Under the pieces are notes generated by a model. The model was given only the letters and a program-made list of their open reading frames with translations. It ran no database searches and was not told the DNA's origin. A program made the translations under genes and the position numbers. Below, piece after piece: positions 19,882 to 31,107 of a DNA stretch of 64,000 nt; position 1 is the first letter of the stretch; each line of letters opens with the position of its first letter. The stretch is from Arenicola marina (taxonomy: Eukaryota; Annelida; Polychaeta; Arenicolidae), in contig OZ025258.1 of assembly GCA_964019135.1 (NCBI GenBank), positions 3,739,961 through 3,803,960 of the forward strand, written 5' to 3'.

Positions 19882-22800
19882 CTAAAGTACCTTATTTGGC
19901 AGTAAGGCATCAATTAGATCGCATATTCGATCTTTTTTAATTAACTTGTAAACAGTTCTTCTGGAACGTAATTCTGACATATAACATGTTCTTCTAGTCG
20001 ATGATGCATTTACATCTCTTAACAACAGAAATTCCTTATAGATAAGGTAAGATATCAGGGTGATAATAAAAGCTTCATCAGTCGGTAATCCTGTTAAGAT
20101 TACATCTTCTAAAGTTATGACTCGCTTAAGGACTAGTTCAACCTTTGACCAGATATCTTTGGCATGCTTACATTCGAACAATAGATGTTTGACATCACAC
20201 ACATTTTTACAGAAATCACATGTATTATTGTTGCGTAGTTTCCATTTGTACAGATTTGACGGACATGCAAGTATATCGTGAAGTACCTTAAAATTGAATT
20301 CTACTATTTTCACATCGAAAACATTTTTAGCTTTTCTGAGGTATATACTGTCAAAATTTAACTTATGTTCATCAAACGCGTTCTTCCATTTCGATTCAGA
20401 TTTTGATCTCGATATCTTTCTCTTACAAAAAAAGTTGTAATACAATTTGCTTTTCACACTGAAGCATTCCGGATTGATATAAGTGTTTTTCTCTGTCACG
20501 AGGCTTGGATCACTGTTTCCTTTTATGGTGCTCAATTTCTTAGTGGCTGTTTTCAGTTCATACACGTCTGCGAAGTATTTTCCAGGAAGTCCTTGCTCGA
20601 ATATATAGGACTCACATAGCTTACCATTGCGTATTCGTAGATCGCAAAGTGTGTGAAACCCTAAGTTATACAACTCCTTAGAGAATATACACTGATGTTG
20701 TTTAGCTTTTTTATTAAAAAAAGAGACATTTTGGTTGCCGCAGAGATGTTGGCCAAGGGCAATGTTCCTGTCCATGACCGGAGCCGCCGGTTGGGACTGA
20801 TTAAATGCAACAATAACCTCTCTATAGAAGCTTGGGATCTGACATAATATCGGGAACGATTTTTCATTTGCAAACGGGTGACGGTTATACACGTGTTCAA
20901 AACCAACTGATTGCATAAAGTGGTTTGCTATGAGTGCCCACGTTTCATCTTTGGAGGTAATAATTCTCGGCAGCCAAGCTGCTCTTAAAGACTTAATGTA
21001 TGCTTCAATATCTGTCATATATAAACCGCCTTGTTCAACTGGAGCAATCACGAGCGAACGTCTCAGTCTATCTCTTTTTCCCCATATGAAATCGTAAAAA
21101 AGTTTAGTCAGCTCTTTCATCGTTTCAGCTGAGATTAGCGTACAACTAGCGATAAACGTAATTTTTGACAAGGCCAGTGTTTTTAAAATTGTTATTTTCC
21201 CGAAAAGCGTTAGGTTTCGTTTTTTCCAACTAGCTAGCATGCTTTCTATGGATTTAACTTTTTTTTCCCAATTCATGCAGTAACATTCGTCCTTGTTGTG
21301 TCCGATATACACATCAAGGGCTCGCATAGGCTCGTTTTTGAAGCATATATCGTGTAGTTTGCCTGAGAGTCCCCGAAGGCTCCCTATTGCCAAACCGTAA
21401 GTCTTATCAATGTTTAACACAGGTCCTGCGAACTTTGAGAACAACTTGATTTCCTGAATGGCTTCATTGATAGAGTCAATATCGTTAAGAAACAGCGTTG
21501 TATCATCTGCATATTGCGAGATTGTAATTACTCTGATGCTCCCTTTTGTCTTAATTGTGTAACCAATTATGTTAACATTTTGTCTTATTTGATTAGCCAT
21601 CATTTCAGGCACTAAAATGAAGAGCAGCGCCGATAGCGGGCACCCTTGTTTGACACCTCGACCGAGAGAGAACTCTGCTGATAGATGACCGTTGTTTTTA
21701 ATACATGCATACGGTTCTGTATAGAGCGTTTTTACGAAATGAATGAATTTATCCCCGAAATTAAAAACATTCATAGTTTCAAATAAAAAGTTCCACTCCA
21801 CAGTGTCAAATGCTTTCTTAAAATCTAGAAATAGCAAAGCGCCAGGGTTATTTTCTTGGTTAGCGTGCGTGATCACATCTTCAACCAGACGTATATTTTG
21901 ACCAATAAAGCGTTTTTTAATAAAACCCGTTTGATCATTATTGATGATCCTGCTTATTGGTTCTCGCATTCTATTAGTGAGACAGAAGGTAAGAATCTTA
22001 NNNNNNNNNNNNNNNNNNNNNNNNNNNNNNNNNNNNNNNNNNNNNNNNNNNNNNNNNNNNNNNNNNNNNNNNNNNNNNNNNNNNNNNNNNNNNNNNNNNN
22101 NNNNNNNNNNNNNNNNNNNNNNNNNNNNNNNNNNNNNNNNNNNNNNNNNNNNNNNNNNNNNNNNNNNNNNNNNNNNNNNNNNNNNNNNNNNNNNNNNNNN
22201 TAATCAACGTTACACAAGCTGATTGGTCTATAATTTGCAATATCATCCCTACTACCTTTTTTGAATATAAGTGACACTATTGATGATCTTTGAGATCTTG
22301 ATAATATACCGTCTACTAGACATTCGTTTAAAACATCTACGAGAAAAGGTATAATATGTGTCCCTAGACATTTGTAAAATTCCCCCGTTAAGCCATCATT
22401 GCCTGGGGATTTGTTTTTCTTTAGATTGTTTGTTATTGCATCCAGACAGTCTGCTATGGAAATTTCTTTGCTCAGATTAATTCGTTCGTCATCGTTAACT
22501 TTCTTCTTTATATTAGTTTTACTCAAGTAGCGTATAACTTCTTGATTATCTTGTGCTTTTGAAGTATACAGATTTTCGTAAAAGCGGCGCGATTCTGCAA
22601 GTATTTCCATATCTGACTGTACCCTGCCATCTGCGGTTTGGAGGCTGTTTATAACATTAAGCGTTTGTCTTCGCTCTTCAACTTTCAAGAAATAAGAGGT
22701 ATTTCTTTCCCCGCTTTCTACCCATTCTGCTTTGGCTCGAACTTGCGCGCCTCGGGCGTCACTTAAACATATATTATCGTTTTTAATTTTTAGGTCATTA

Positions 22801-23832
22801 CGCTCCTTTATCAAGTCAATATTGAGAGGTTCATTGTTAATCTCTTGATCCTTTACCATTATCTGGCTTTCCAGTGAATGTTGCTCAGATTTACGATGCC
22901 TGGCTCTTTCTATGCCATAAGAAATAGAGTACTCTTTAACCCGTATCTTAAACAAATCCCATATGTCGCGCCTTTTAGCAAAATCGGAATATTCCTGGAT
23001 GTTATTGTTCAAGATTTGCTTCACATGGTTTATATTCACGTCACTTTCAAGCAACCCGTTATTTAATTTCCAGTAGCCTCTCCCCCTTGTTTTAGCACCT
23101 TTGTTTATCTGCAAAATTACTGCTCTATGGTCAGGGACCGGAGCCACTGTTACCTTGATACACTCTATGCCTGACGCAAGGTACTGGCTGGTTAATATGT
23201 AGTCAATACGACTCCTGGTGTAACTTGGGGCATGGCCAATATACGTAAAACCTGGGAACGTGGGATAGGTAGAGCGCCATACATCATTCAGTTCGCAACT
23301 TTCGATCAGTCTCAATAGATGTTTTCCACATGCTTCAACCTTTCCTGACGATCTGTCTAGTTCCCGCGTTACAGAATTTAGGTCACCACATACTATCAAA
23401 TTGACATCGGTAAGGCTATTTTGTTTAATCCATTTCATTGAGCGCTTAAAAAATATTTTAGTCTTAACGTCCTTGGGGGCGTAGAGATTGACGATCGTGT
23501 AAATATCGTCAGCGAGCCCGACATTAACCATAATTCTTCGCCCATCATGCGACTCGTGAGTATTTATTATTCTGAAGTCGCGTGACTTTTTTAGAAGAAT
23601 CGAAACACCTCTAGAATGGGGTGAATCAGTAAGGCAGCGCAACTGTGGTCCTTTCCATATACATTCTAGCTCTTTTGTTATGTTGGCGTGTTTTTCGTTT
23701 GTGATAAAAGTTTCTTAAGCATAAAACATCAATGTGTTTGTCGCTCGCGTATCGTGAGATGGCATGCAGCTTGTCGGGTTTATGAATACCCCTGACATTT
23801 AAGGACATAATATTGAGTCGTATTTCAGTCAT
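19882..23832 (-). CDS. LINE ORF2: APE endonuclease plus reverse transcriptase (frameshifted)
   Basis: It starts MTEIRLNIMSLNVRGI, the start of an apurinic-like endonuclease, and shifts frame near 23,710 just after VLCL, where two bases seem lost (or one gained) before the catalytic-Glu segment. The endonuclease continues through VCGDLNSV and PVPDHRAVIL. The RT shows NYRPISLCNVD, INNDQTGFI, LDFKKAFDTVEW, GRGVKQGCPLSALLF and QYADDTTLF (YADD at about 21,510). The C-terminus has a Cys/His cluster (CDFCKNVCDVKHLLFEC, about 20,215). Leaving out the N run, length is about 1,250 codons, as expected for L1-type ORF2. The protein nicks target DNA and primes reverse transcription there. The LDFKKAFDTVEW and C-terminal Cys/His features favour the L1/Tx1 group over CR1 or RTE; I cannot place it closer. 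Confidence 0.9.
22001..22200. other. assembly gap (200 N), apparently containing nothing
   Basis: The 200 N have a standard placeholder length. On the minus strand the left flank ends GTTGATTA and the right flank starts TAAGATTCTT. Joined directly they keep the RT frame and give the residues D-Y-K-I-L expected at this conserved point. The gap therefore seems to be zero bases long. Confidence 0.8.
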
Positions 23833-24168
23833 GACCAGCTGAGTATGTTATGTTCGTTACTAGTGACATCATCTAAATCTCCAAAAACATGTAAAACACA
23901 GACTGCCCTCCCGCGACAAAGTGATGGCAACCATTGACATATAATAGAGCAGAGTTATCGTATGACGTGCAGTAATATTTTAGGTAATAATTCATTTTTC
24001 AAGTGATATGGTTGTATATTCGTATCTAAGCACAAAAGTTCTGAAAAACATTGGTTTTAGTACAGTCACCGTTTTAAATATGATCCATGGCGTTGTTCTT
24101 TATTCTTAGTCCGGTTCGGTCGTGATGTCCGGCTGGGGGATATCCGTCCTGTCGCGTGTCTGGACACA

Positions 24169-24918
24169 TCACGGTGGTTGATGCTTTTCTTTGTTCGTGC
24201 ATATGTCGGCGGAAGTATCCGGTTTTTGCAATTTTGCTTCGCTATCCCTTGGGGGTGTGCTTTCTGTGGTTTTGCGCTTGATGCTCGTCGATCTATGGCT
24301 ACGATCACCCGGTGCGCTCGACGTTCTTGTGACCGTCTTCGTGAAGTCGGCCATTAATGTTTGCGTTCTGTCTTGGCGAGAGCGTCGGACGGTCGTCCTG
24401 CCTCGCTCTCGTTCGATATTGTGATGGGTCGGTACCACATCCTGTGATTGGGGTTGTTGATCCTCCGGCGCTGATGCAACCGCTTCTTGGTCCTTCATCT
24501 TAGGCGGCTCAGCTTGGGCTGCGGAGCGAATCTCCATGAGCATTGTGTCTAGATTGTTTGATCCTGGCCAATATTTTGGCATAGTTTTGCATGTGAGCTC
24601 AGCGGTTAAGCCTGTGCCCCAAAAGCGATTCCGTGTGCTTTCTGCTATGAATTCCTTGCTGTTCTTCAGAATTTCGCAGAATGGTGGGCATTGGTCGGCC
24701 TTGAGGCGTAGGAGCGTTCGCATAAGCGCCAGATCTGACGTACGGTCAGCGTCTTTTGCAAGTTGCTGGCCAATCTTATATGCTTCGCCAGCGTGGCGAG
24801 ATTCCACTATTGCTTTGGCGATCTCAGCTTGCTGTTGGTCGTCACATGTGTTTAATGATGCATGATGAATCCTATTACAAACGACAGGACATAAACAGAG
24901 GTTTAGGGATGATCTCTT
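24169..24918 (-). CDS. LINE ORF1 with a NADAR domain and basic C-terminal tail
   Basis: The minus-strand frame is open from 24,918 to the stop at 24,169 (249 codons) but has no ATG before the domain, so the 5' end is frameshifted or truncated. About 24,860-24,525 matches the NADAR (YbiA/DUF1768-like) family: SRHAGEAYKIGQQL, LLRLKADQCPPFCEIL, FIAESTRNRFWGTGL and YWPGSNNLDTMLMEIR correspond to the conserved Glu, [FY]WG-x-G and G-x-N-x-L-x2-LM-x2-R motifs. NADAR enzymes act on ADP-ribose-linked or riboflavin-pathway intermediates, and some remove ADP-ribose from guanine. The last 110 residues are Arg/Ser/Thr-rich (RERGRTTVRRSRQDR) and could bind nucleic acid, as LINE ORF1 proteins do. Its role in retrotransposition is unknown to me. 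Confidence 0.75.
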   Translation of the reverse strand, partial: KRSSLNLCLCPVVCNRIHHASLNTCDDQQQAEIAKAIVESRHAGEAYKIGQQLAKDADRTSDLALMRTLLRLKADQCPPFCEILKNSKEFIAESTRNRFWGTGLTAELTCKTMPKYWPGSNNLDTMLMEIRSAAQAEPPKMKDQEAVASAPEDQQPQSQDVVPTHHNIERERGRTTVRRSRQDRTQTLMADFTKTVTRTSSAPGDRSHRSTSIKRKTTESTPPRDSEAKLQKPDTSADICTNKEKHQPP

Positions 24919-25417
24919 TTAAGGTAGACGCCTTAAATCCTGAATATTGCTTTTCAGGGAGAGTTGTTTTGAAGTAAGTTAGACGGGTTGACTTGGCCTT
25001 TGTGCAGGGATTAAAAGACTTTCAAAATGTCTGCTTCCACCACGCCCTCCACCCTGGGGCTTCACATTGGCTGCTGCATTAGTTGATCGGTTGTTTTGTC
25101 ATATCAAGGCCAACTCACAATTTTAACGTTAAAGAGCTTTCAAAAGCTTTCGACTTTTGACCTTGAACTTGGAGCCCCGAGTGGTGTTGCCACGTGGCAA
25201 ATTCCGTACGCAACGCGAATTATGCATTGCGTGTATAAAGATCAACAAATTATAGAAGTCATTAACGCAGGACTTGTAAGGCAAGTGTTGCAGAAGACGA
25301 GCCGCCTTCCATTCTTTATTTCTTAATTTTGTGTACATGGCAGTCACAAGTAATCTCGCAACTGGCACTTCATTTAGTCATTTCGCACACTGAACGTTTG
25401 TGACACTGCAGCAACCA
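24919..25417. other. possible upstream part of the LINE; otherwise no gene
   Basis: On the minus strand a frame stays open from about 25,010 to 24,870 (segments KAKSTRLTYFK and KQYSGFKASTL) and could be the original start of ORF1, one frame off. Beyond 25,040 I recognise nothing. Confidence 0.35.
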
Positions 25418-26103
25418 CACAGAGCCAGGGCGGGTCACACCCCATCCTCACCCCCACACAGCCAGGGCAGGCGGGTCACACCCCATCCTCACCCCCACAC
25501 AGAGCCAGGGCGGGTGGGTCACACCCCATCCTCACCCCCACACAGAGCCAGGGCGGGCGGGTCACACCCCATCCTCACCCCCACACAGAGCCAGGGCGGG
25601 CGGGTCACACCCCATCCTCAGCCCCACACAGAGCCAGGGCGGGCGGGTCACACCCCATCCTCACCCCCACACAGAGCCAGGGCGGGTGGATCACACCCCA
25701 TCCTCACCCCCACACAGAGATAGGGCTGGCGGGTCACACCCCATCCTCACCCCCACACAGAGCCACGGCGGGCGGGTCACACCCCATCCTCACCCCCACA
25801 CAGAGCCAGGGCGGGCGGGTCACACCCCATCCTCACCCCCACAGAGCCAGGGCGGGTGGGTCACACCCCATCCTCACCCCCACACAGAGCCAGGGCGGGC
25901 GGGTCACACCCCATCCTCACCCCCACACAGAGCCAGGGCGGGCGGATCACACCCCATCCTCACCCCCACACAGAGCCAGGGCGGGCGGGTCACACCCCAT
26001 CCTCACCCCCACACAGAGCCAGGGCGGCCGGGTCACACCCCATCCTCTCCCCGACACAGAGCCAGGGCGGGTGGGTCACACCCCATCCTAACCCCCACAC
26101 CTC
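25418..26103. repeat. 43-bp satellite, about 16 copies
   Basis: Unit AGAGCCAGGGCGGGCGGGTC then ACACCCCATCCTCACCCCCACAC. A few copies lose 2-4 bases or carry GGTGGG for GGCGGG. The plus-strand ORFs through it are low-complexity artefacts. Confidence 0.96.
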
Positions 26104-26431
26104 TCACCGATGGGCCCCCGCATTAAAAATAACTAGAAACGTCTTCAAAATGCACAGATAGTAATATGCAAACGACCAACTCATCTTAGGTATGTTTGTT
26201 TGCTTGTTTATTCATATAACAGTCTGTTCGTTTATTCACATAACAATCACCGGCGTTGTTGCCACGGAAACAAGAGGGATTGCACAGATGAACAGGTTAC
26301 ACACTTTGAACACGCACTCTCTCTCGCAGCAAAGTGTCAGCCACTCTAAACTAAAATCATCTGTCAGCCACTCCAGAATAAGAAATAAAGTGAACCGGGG
26401 GGCAGACAGCTCGCTGCTGACGGTAAAACAC
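26104..26431. other. no recognised gene
   Basis: Unique sequence between two minisatellites. It includes a small direct repeat (TCTGTCAGCCACTC-type, 26,335 and 26,362). Nothing else seen. Confidence 0.5.
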
Positions 26432-26735
26432 TGGTTGACGGGAACCAGCTTAATGCCGAATGAACGTAAAACGACGAGGGGAACCAGCTTAACGCCGAAT
26501 GAACGTAAAACGACGAGGGGAACCAGCTTAATGCCGAATGAACGTAAAACGACGAGGGAAACCAGCTTAATGTCGAATGAACGTAAAACGACGAGGGGGC
26601 GAGCTTAATGTCGAATGAACGTAAGAGGGGAACCAGCTTACTGTCCACTAAAACTAAAACGAGGGGAACCAGCCTAATGTCGAATAAACCGCGTGAGTCG
26701 GTGAGGAGGGGAACCAGCTTAATGCAGAATAAACG
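26432..26735. repeat. 39-bp minisatellite, about 7 copies
   Basis: Unit GGGGAACCAGCTTAATGCCG then AATGAACGTAAAACGACGA. The first four copies are close; the last three are shortened or diverged, so decay is stronger on the right. Confidence 0.9.
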
Positions 26736-26807
26736 CAGTTGTAGTTCAGTATGATTGAAAACGAATACACGTACATCTTCAATGGTATCGAGCGTACTTT
26801 TACCAAA

Positions 26808-27052
26808 TGCTGACTGACCAAGACTGACTAAAGTCGACCCAGTCTGACCAAAATCGACCCAGGTTGACCAAAGTCGACCCGGACTGACCCAAACCGACCA
26901 AAGTCGACCCAGACTGACGCAAACTGACCAAAGTCGACCCAGGTTGACCAAAGTCGAGCCAGGTTGACCAAAGTCGACCCAGACTGACCCAGACTGACCA
27001 AAGTCGACCCAGTCTGACCCAGGTTGACCCAGTCTGGCCAAGGTTAACCGAG
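26808..27052. repeat. 10/20-bp minisatellite (GACC-rich)
   Basis: Degenerate repeats of TTGACCAAAGTCGACCCAGG with 10-bp half-units such as GACTGACCCA. The reverse strand gives a low-complexity ORF that I reject as coding. Confidence 0.9.
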
Positions 27053-28273
27053 GTTGGCCAACACCAGTAACTATTTTTGTTTTACACTTGTGTTAGCGCT
27101 TGTTAAAGAGTTTCCCCAAAACGCGTTAGGTTAGAAGCCTCAAGCAGGTTAATCAGTAGATAGGATACACCTACAGCAATGACGTCTGCGTTTCCCTACA
27201 TAGTATTTATAAATAAAGAAACAATAAATAAGCCAGAAGAAGTGAATTCCGAACGCCCAAGACTGACTGGCTTAGTGGAGGTGGCGTTCGTCTGCCAGGA
27301 ACGCCGCAGCGCGTTGCCACTGGTCACGCGCAACTACGCAATGTCGCAAGATTTACTTACAGATGACGCAGAGCGGTTAGTACGCTATTATATATACACT
27401 GGAATTACTCTATCTACAGCGGCTATGTACATTTCAGTGCAGTTAGACATCGACAGACAGGGGCGGGTGGCCCTACGCCCCCCCTCCCCCCAACCCGGGG
27501 GGTACAGCGCTACAGGGAGAGAGACGCCCTCCCCCCATCCTCAAATTGTGATTCAAATACATGTATCTTGCTCAGTACAGTGTTTGTGTCCGTTCGCGCG
27601 CCCACCGCTAGGGGGGGCCAACGCCGTTTTCACATGGTCCGGGTACAAAAAGTAGAAATGTATCACACTCTAATTACAGTGCATCGTACAGTGAGTTCTA
27701 TTGCTACCGGGCGAGTTTGTTGTTGGTCGTCGTCAGTAACAACTACAATGGTTTCCTTGACGACGCGAGCAGAGAGCGGTGAGAGCTTAGTCGACATCTT
27801 CAGGTTATGAGGCAATCAAGGGGGACTCTTGTGTCAGCCGGGCTCTAACGGTGCACAACAGTCATGCTGCCAGACTACAGTACATGCGGGGCTTCGTGAT
27901 GACGTCATACGTAGTGAGAGATATAGAGCTAGGATGACGTCATCGTGACGTAGAACAGTCACGTGACTTACAGTGGACAGCCCGATGATGACACGTGATC
28001 ACTCAGTTAACGAGGGTTTGATAAATGCGGGTACACGTGCACCGAGCCCGGGGCCAGTGGCGGCCATCCCGGCACACAACACACAGGGACCACACGGGCG
28101 GCTATCTTGATTTATTACACAACGAGTGGCACTCTCCACGCCATAGGTGGCGCTGGATATTGGACCCTATTTGAACGAACGCCAGCAAGTCGAACAAAGC
28201 GCACATGGGTAGGGGGGTGGGGGGAGTTTTTTTTCACTAACATGAGTGTCACATGGAACTGTTACGACTGACC
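27053..28273. other. no recognised gene
   Basis: A 158-codon plus-strand ORF (27,179-27,655) has no recognised domain and ends in G/C-rich low complexity; I do not support it. Several TGACGTCA-type palindromes lie at 27,898-27,960. A G-run is at 28,205. Confidence 0.5.
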
Positions 28274-28632
28274 TCTACAGGGTGTCGCACCAACCGTCGA
28301 CAGTGTGCTACAGGGTGTCGCACCAACCGTAGACAGTGTGCTACAGGGTGTCGTACCAACCGTAGACAGTGTGCTACAGGGTGTCGCACCAACCGTAGAC
28401 AGTGTGCTACAGGGTGTCGCACCAACCGTTGACAGCGTGCTACAGGTTGTCGTACCAACCGTAGATCCCGTGCTACAGGGTGTCGCACCAACCGTAGACC
28501 GCGTGCTACAGGGTGTCGCACCAACCGTAGACCGCGTGCTACAGGGTGTCGCACCAACCGTAAACAGTGTGCTACAGGGTGTCGCACCAACCGTAGACCG
28601 CGTGCTACAGGGTGTCGCACTGGGACCAAACC
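28274..28632. repeat. 33-bp satellite, about 11 copies
   Basis: Unit CTACAGGGTGTCGCACCAAC then CGTAGACAGTGTG, in frame as LQGVAPTVDSV. A variant pair (CGC for GTG context) appears in later copies, and degenerate half-copies continue to about 28,735. The frame is open on both strands purely because of the period; no coding support. Confidence 0.93.
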
Positions 28633-29143
28633 ACACTCATCGCGCGGCACAGGCTGTCTCAGACCGCATGTTACAGGGTGTCGCAACAGGACACCACCAA
28701 CCTTACACCACGAGCAACAGGGTGTTACACAACTTGGTACAATGCACGTCGCCCTCCAGAAAACCTCCAGAGTTAGGTTCTAGTCGTAAGCATCGTAGAT
28801 TTCCTGAAGTGTAAACAAGTAGGCATATTACCAATGGGCGACCTGTTAAGCGATACATCTTACGTGTTTATGCAGCTGAGTTACTACCGTATGTGACTTT
28901 ACTGATCTGACGGTCAAACTGATATTACAGTTTACAATGTCCAGTGGTTTGTCTCAATTCGTCAGGCTGCAAACAGAGAAACAGACATAAGCCCGGCCAG
29001 GTTACCATAACACGTGAACTAAGCCAGGTTACCATAGAGTGCAGTGTGCGCCAGGTGACAAGAGTTTGCAGTATGAGCTAGGCTGCCAGAGCACGCAGTG
29101 TAAGCCAGCGTGCGATAGTTTGCGGCGCCAGCCCCGTTGCCAT
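28633..29143. other. no recognised gene
   Basis: Degenerate remnants of the 33-bp repeat, then a loose 25-base pattern (GCCAGGTTACCATA-like, 28,995-29,110). Nothing else seen. Confidence 0.45.
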
Positions 29144-29444
29144 GACAGGTCTGTCGGTGCCTGGGGACTGGGCCCGCACCCCGCACGGTTAGGAACAGGT
29201 CTGTCCGTGCCTGGGGACTGGGCCCGCACCCCGCACGGTTAGGAACAGGTCTGTCGGTGCCTGGGGACTGGGCCCGCACCCCGCACGGTTAGGAACAGGT
29301 CTGTCCGTGCCTGGGGACTGGGCCCGCACCCCGCACGGTTAGGAACAGGTCTGTCCGTGCCTGGGGACTGGGCCCGCACCCCGCACGGTTAGGAACAGGT
29401 CTGTCGGTGCCTGGGGACTGGGCCCGCACCCCGCACGGTTAGGA
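29144..29444. repeat. 50-bp satellite, 6 copies
   Basis: Unit GTTAGGAACAGGTCTGTCCG then TGCCTGGGGACTGGGCCCGC and ACCCCGCACG. Copies differ almost only by TGTCCGTG versus TGTCGGTG, so they are recent. Confidence 0.95.
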
Positions 29445-29846
29445 GTCAGTGCTTCACATAAATACACTACAAACATAACGTAAAACAACGTTCATTAGCC
29501 ATTTAGAATAGTAAACTTAATAGTAGATGGTTTGCTGTCACGTGATGATTTGTAAGCGTTAAGAATTTATTATACATATTTTACTGTGCATGATACTGGT
29601 GGGGGGGGGGCGGGGCCGGGGCGGGGAGAGGCGGGGGGCTACCCCACACCTCCTCCCACCCCACCCCACCCTTCACACATGAGTATTTTACTCCACTTCA
29701 AGGTTATTAAAAATGCATTTCATTGAGAATCAGTTTCACTAAAGCCATCAATGTCACGTGCTTAACGAGCCACTACAGGTTACCATGTTACCATGGTGAC
29801 AATCAGTTCGGCACCCACGAATCATGAGGTCACTGAGTTGTGACGT
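29445..29846. other. no recognised gene
   Basis: Contains a G-rich tract (29,600-29,640) followed by a C-rich tract, and otherwise AT-rich unique sequence. Confidence 0.5.
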
Positions 29847-30040
29847 CGACCAGTGACGTCTTGAAACTGACGCCATCGACCAGTGACGTCATGAAACTGA
29901 CGCCATCGACCAGTGACGTCATGAAACTGACGCCATCGACCAGTGACGTCATGAAACTGACGCCATCGACCAGTGACGTCATCGATCAGTGACATCATCG
30001 ACCAGTGACGTCATCGACTAGTGACATCATCGACTAGGGG
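29847..30040. repeat. 30-bp minisatellite carrying CRE palindromes
   Basis: Four to five copies of ATCGACCAGTGACGTCATGA then AACTGACGCC, followed by shorter copies to 30,040. Each full unit contains TGACGTCA, the palindromic cAMP-response element sequence. Whether any factor binds here is not shown by the sequence. Confidence 0.85.
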
Positions 30041-30127
30041 CCCGGACTATAGTGGCAGTCTGGTTGTTCTGTGACTACAACACCATAAGCTCGCCAGCCT
30101 TATGTAGCTACATTACTTACAGACGGG

Positions 30128-30300
30128 TTCCATGACAGTCTGACAGCCACCCTCCCTCCACACAGGACATGTTCCCCGGGGTCGCCATGACAGTCTGACA
30201 GCCACCCTCCCTCCACACAGGACATGTTCCCCGGGGTCGCCATGACAGTCTGACAGCTACCCTCCCTCCACACAGGACATGTTCCCCGGGGTCGCGCCTT
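30128..30300. repeat. 55-bp satellite, 3 copies
   Basis: Units start CATGACAGTCTGACAGCCAC at 30,131, 30,186 and 30,241 and end GTTCCCCGGGGTCGC. Almost identical copies. Confidence 0.92.
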
Positions 30301-31107
30301 AGTGAACACAATCTGATATACAGGTTTACCTTCCAGTCACAATTCGACTTCCAAACCATGTGGATTTACACAGCACCCTATGTTAACGAGCACCTTGTGC
30401 CTTAGCAATCTCGCCCCCATGGAGGGGGGAGGAGGATGGGAGGGGTGTTCAGGCGCGGCCCTCGCCCCCAGACTCCCTTCACCCCCACCCCCGCCCCTCC
30501 ACCCTTTGTACTGTCCTTTTTGATATTTTCATAAATACTTCATACATAAATATAACAGGATACAGACACATTACAGGCTGCCGGACCGCTCACCCTCAGC
30601 GCTCAGTGACACGCCCACTGCTTACATGTCACGGGGTTTGGCTGACGTCTTCAGACCCAGAGACCGTGCAGACAGACAGCCGCCAGGTGGCGCTGGTGGA
30701 GGCTCAGGTGGAGTGGAGCCACGCGGATTGTCATTGTCAGTCTCCGGGCGTGGGTCGCACTCTGCCTCCAAGCTGTGTAGGCGGGTGCGCAGAAGCCAGG
30801 GTGTGGTGACGAGGCAGGCAGGCAAGCAAGCAAGCAGTCCCTCCCCCTCACGCCGCACCACCCCCTACCTACCGGGGCGTTAAGCCCCGCCCACCGCCGC
30901 GAGGACCCGCGTTGATTGGTCATCCGGGGAGCGCGTGGCGTGACGTCACCCCATTGTTCCAAACCACGTGACGGAAGTAGACGCCGACCGCGCAGGGCCA
31001 CGCCAGAGGTCAAACAAAGGTCACGTGAAGGGGAAGGGGACGAAGGTGGTGAGGGCTACTGACCGCGACTTAATTACAAAAAAACCTAATTACTCCTACA
31101 GTGGAAG
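30301..31107 (-). other. 3' flank / possible 3' UTR of the TAO kinase gene
   Basis: Sequence beyond the TAOK stop codon on the minus strand. I find no clear AATAAA close to the stop; the nearest AT-rich stretch is at 31,060-31,090. ORFs at 30,606-31,013 overlap on both strands and lack motifs. The true transcript end is not visible. Confidence 0.4.

Larger units (their letters stand above)
19790..24918 (-). mobile_element. L1/Tx1-type LINE, nearly full length
   Basis: Minus-strand element with two ORFs in order: a NADAR-bearing first ORF (24,918-24,169), a spacer of 336 bases, and an endonuclease/reverse transcriptase ORF2 (23,832-19,882). The 3' end at about 19,790 is an A-rich tail preceded by AATAAAGC. 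The 5' limit is not defined; a second frame open between about 24,870 and 25,010 suggests the element reaches further upstream. A 200-base run of N at 22,001-22,200 interrupts it. One frameshift near 23,710 and the broken ORF1 start make this copy probably inactive, though it is otherwise well preserved and hence young. Confidence 0.9.

Noticed and set aside
27179..27655. 158-codon ORF
   Set aside because: No domain recognised and the C-terminal half is driven by G/C-rich low complexity; could not be supported.
28305..28814. 169-codon ORF with L-Q-G-V-A-P-T-V-D-S-V repeats
   Set aside because: The 33-bp period keeps both strands open; no start context, domain or splice support.
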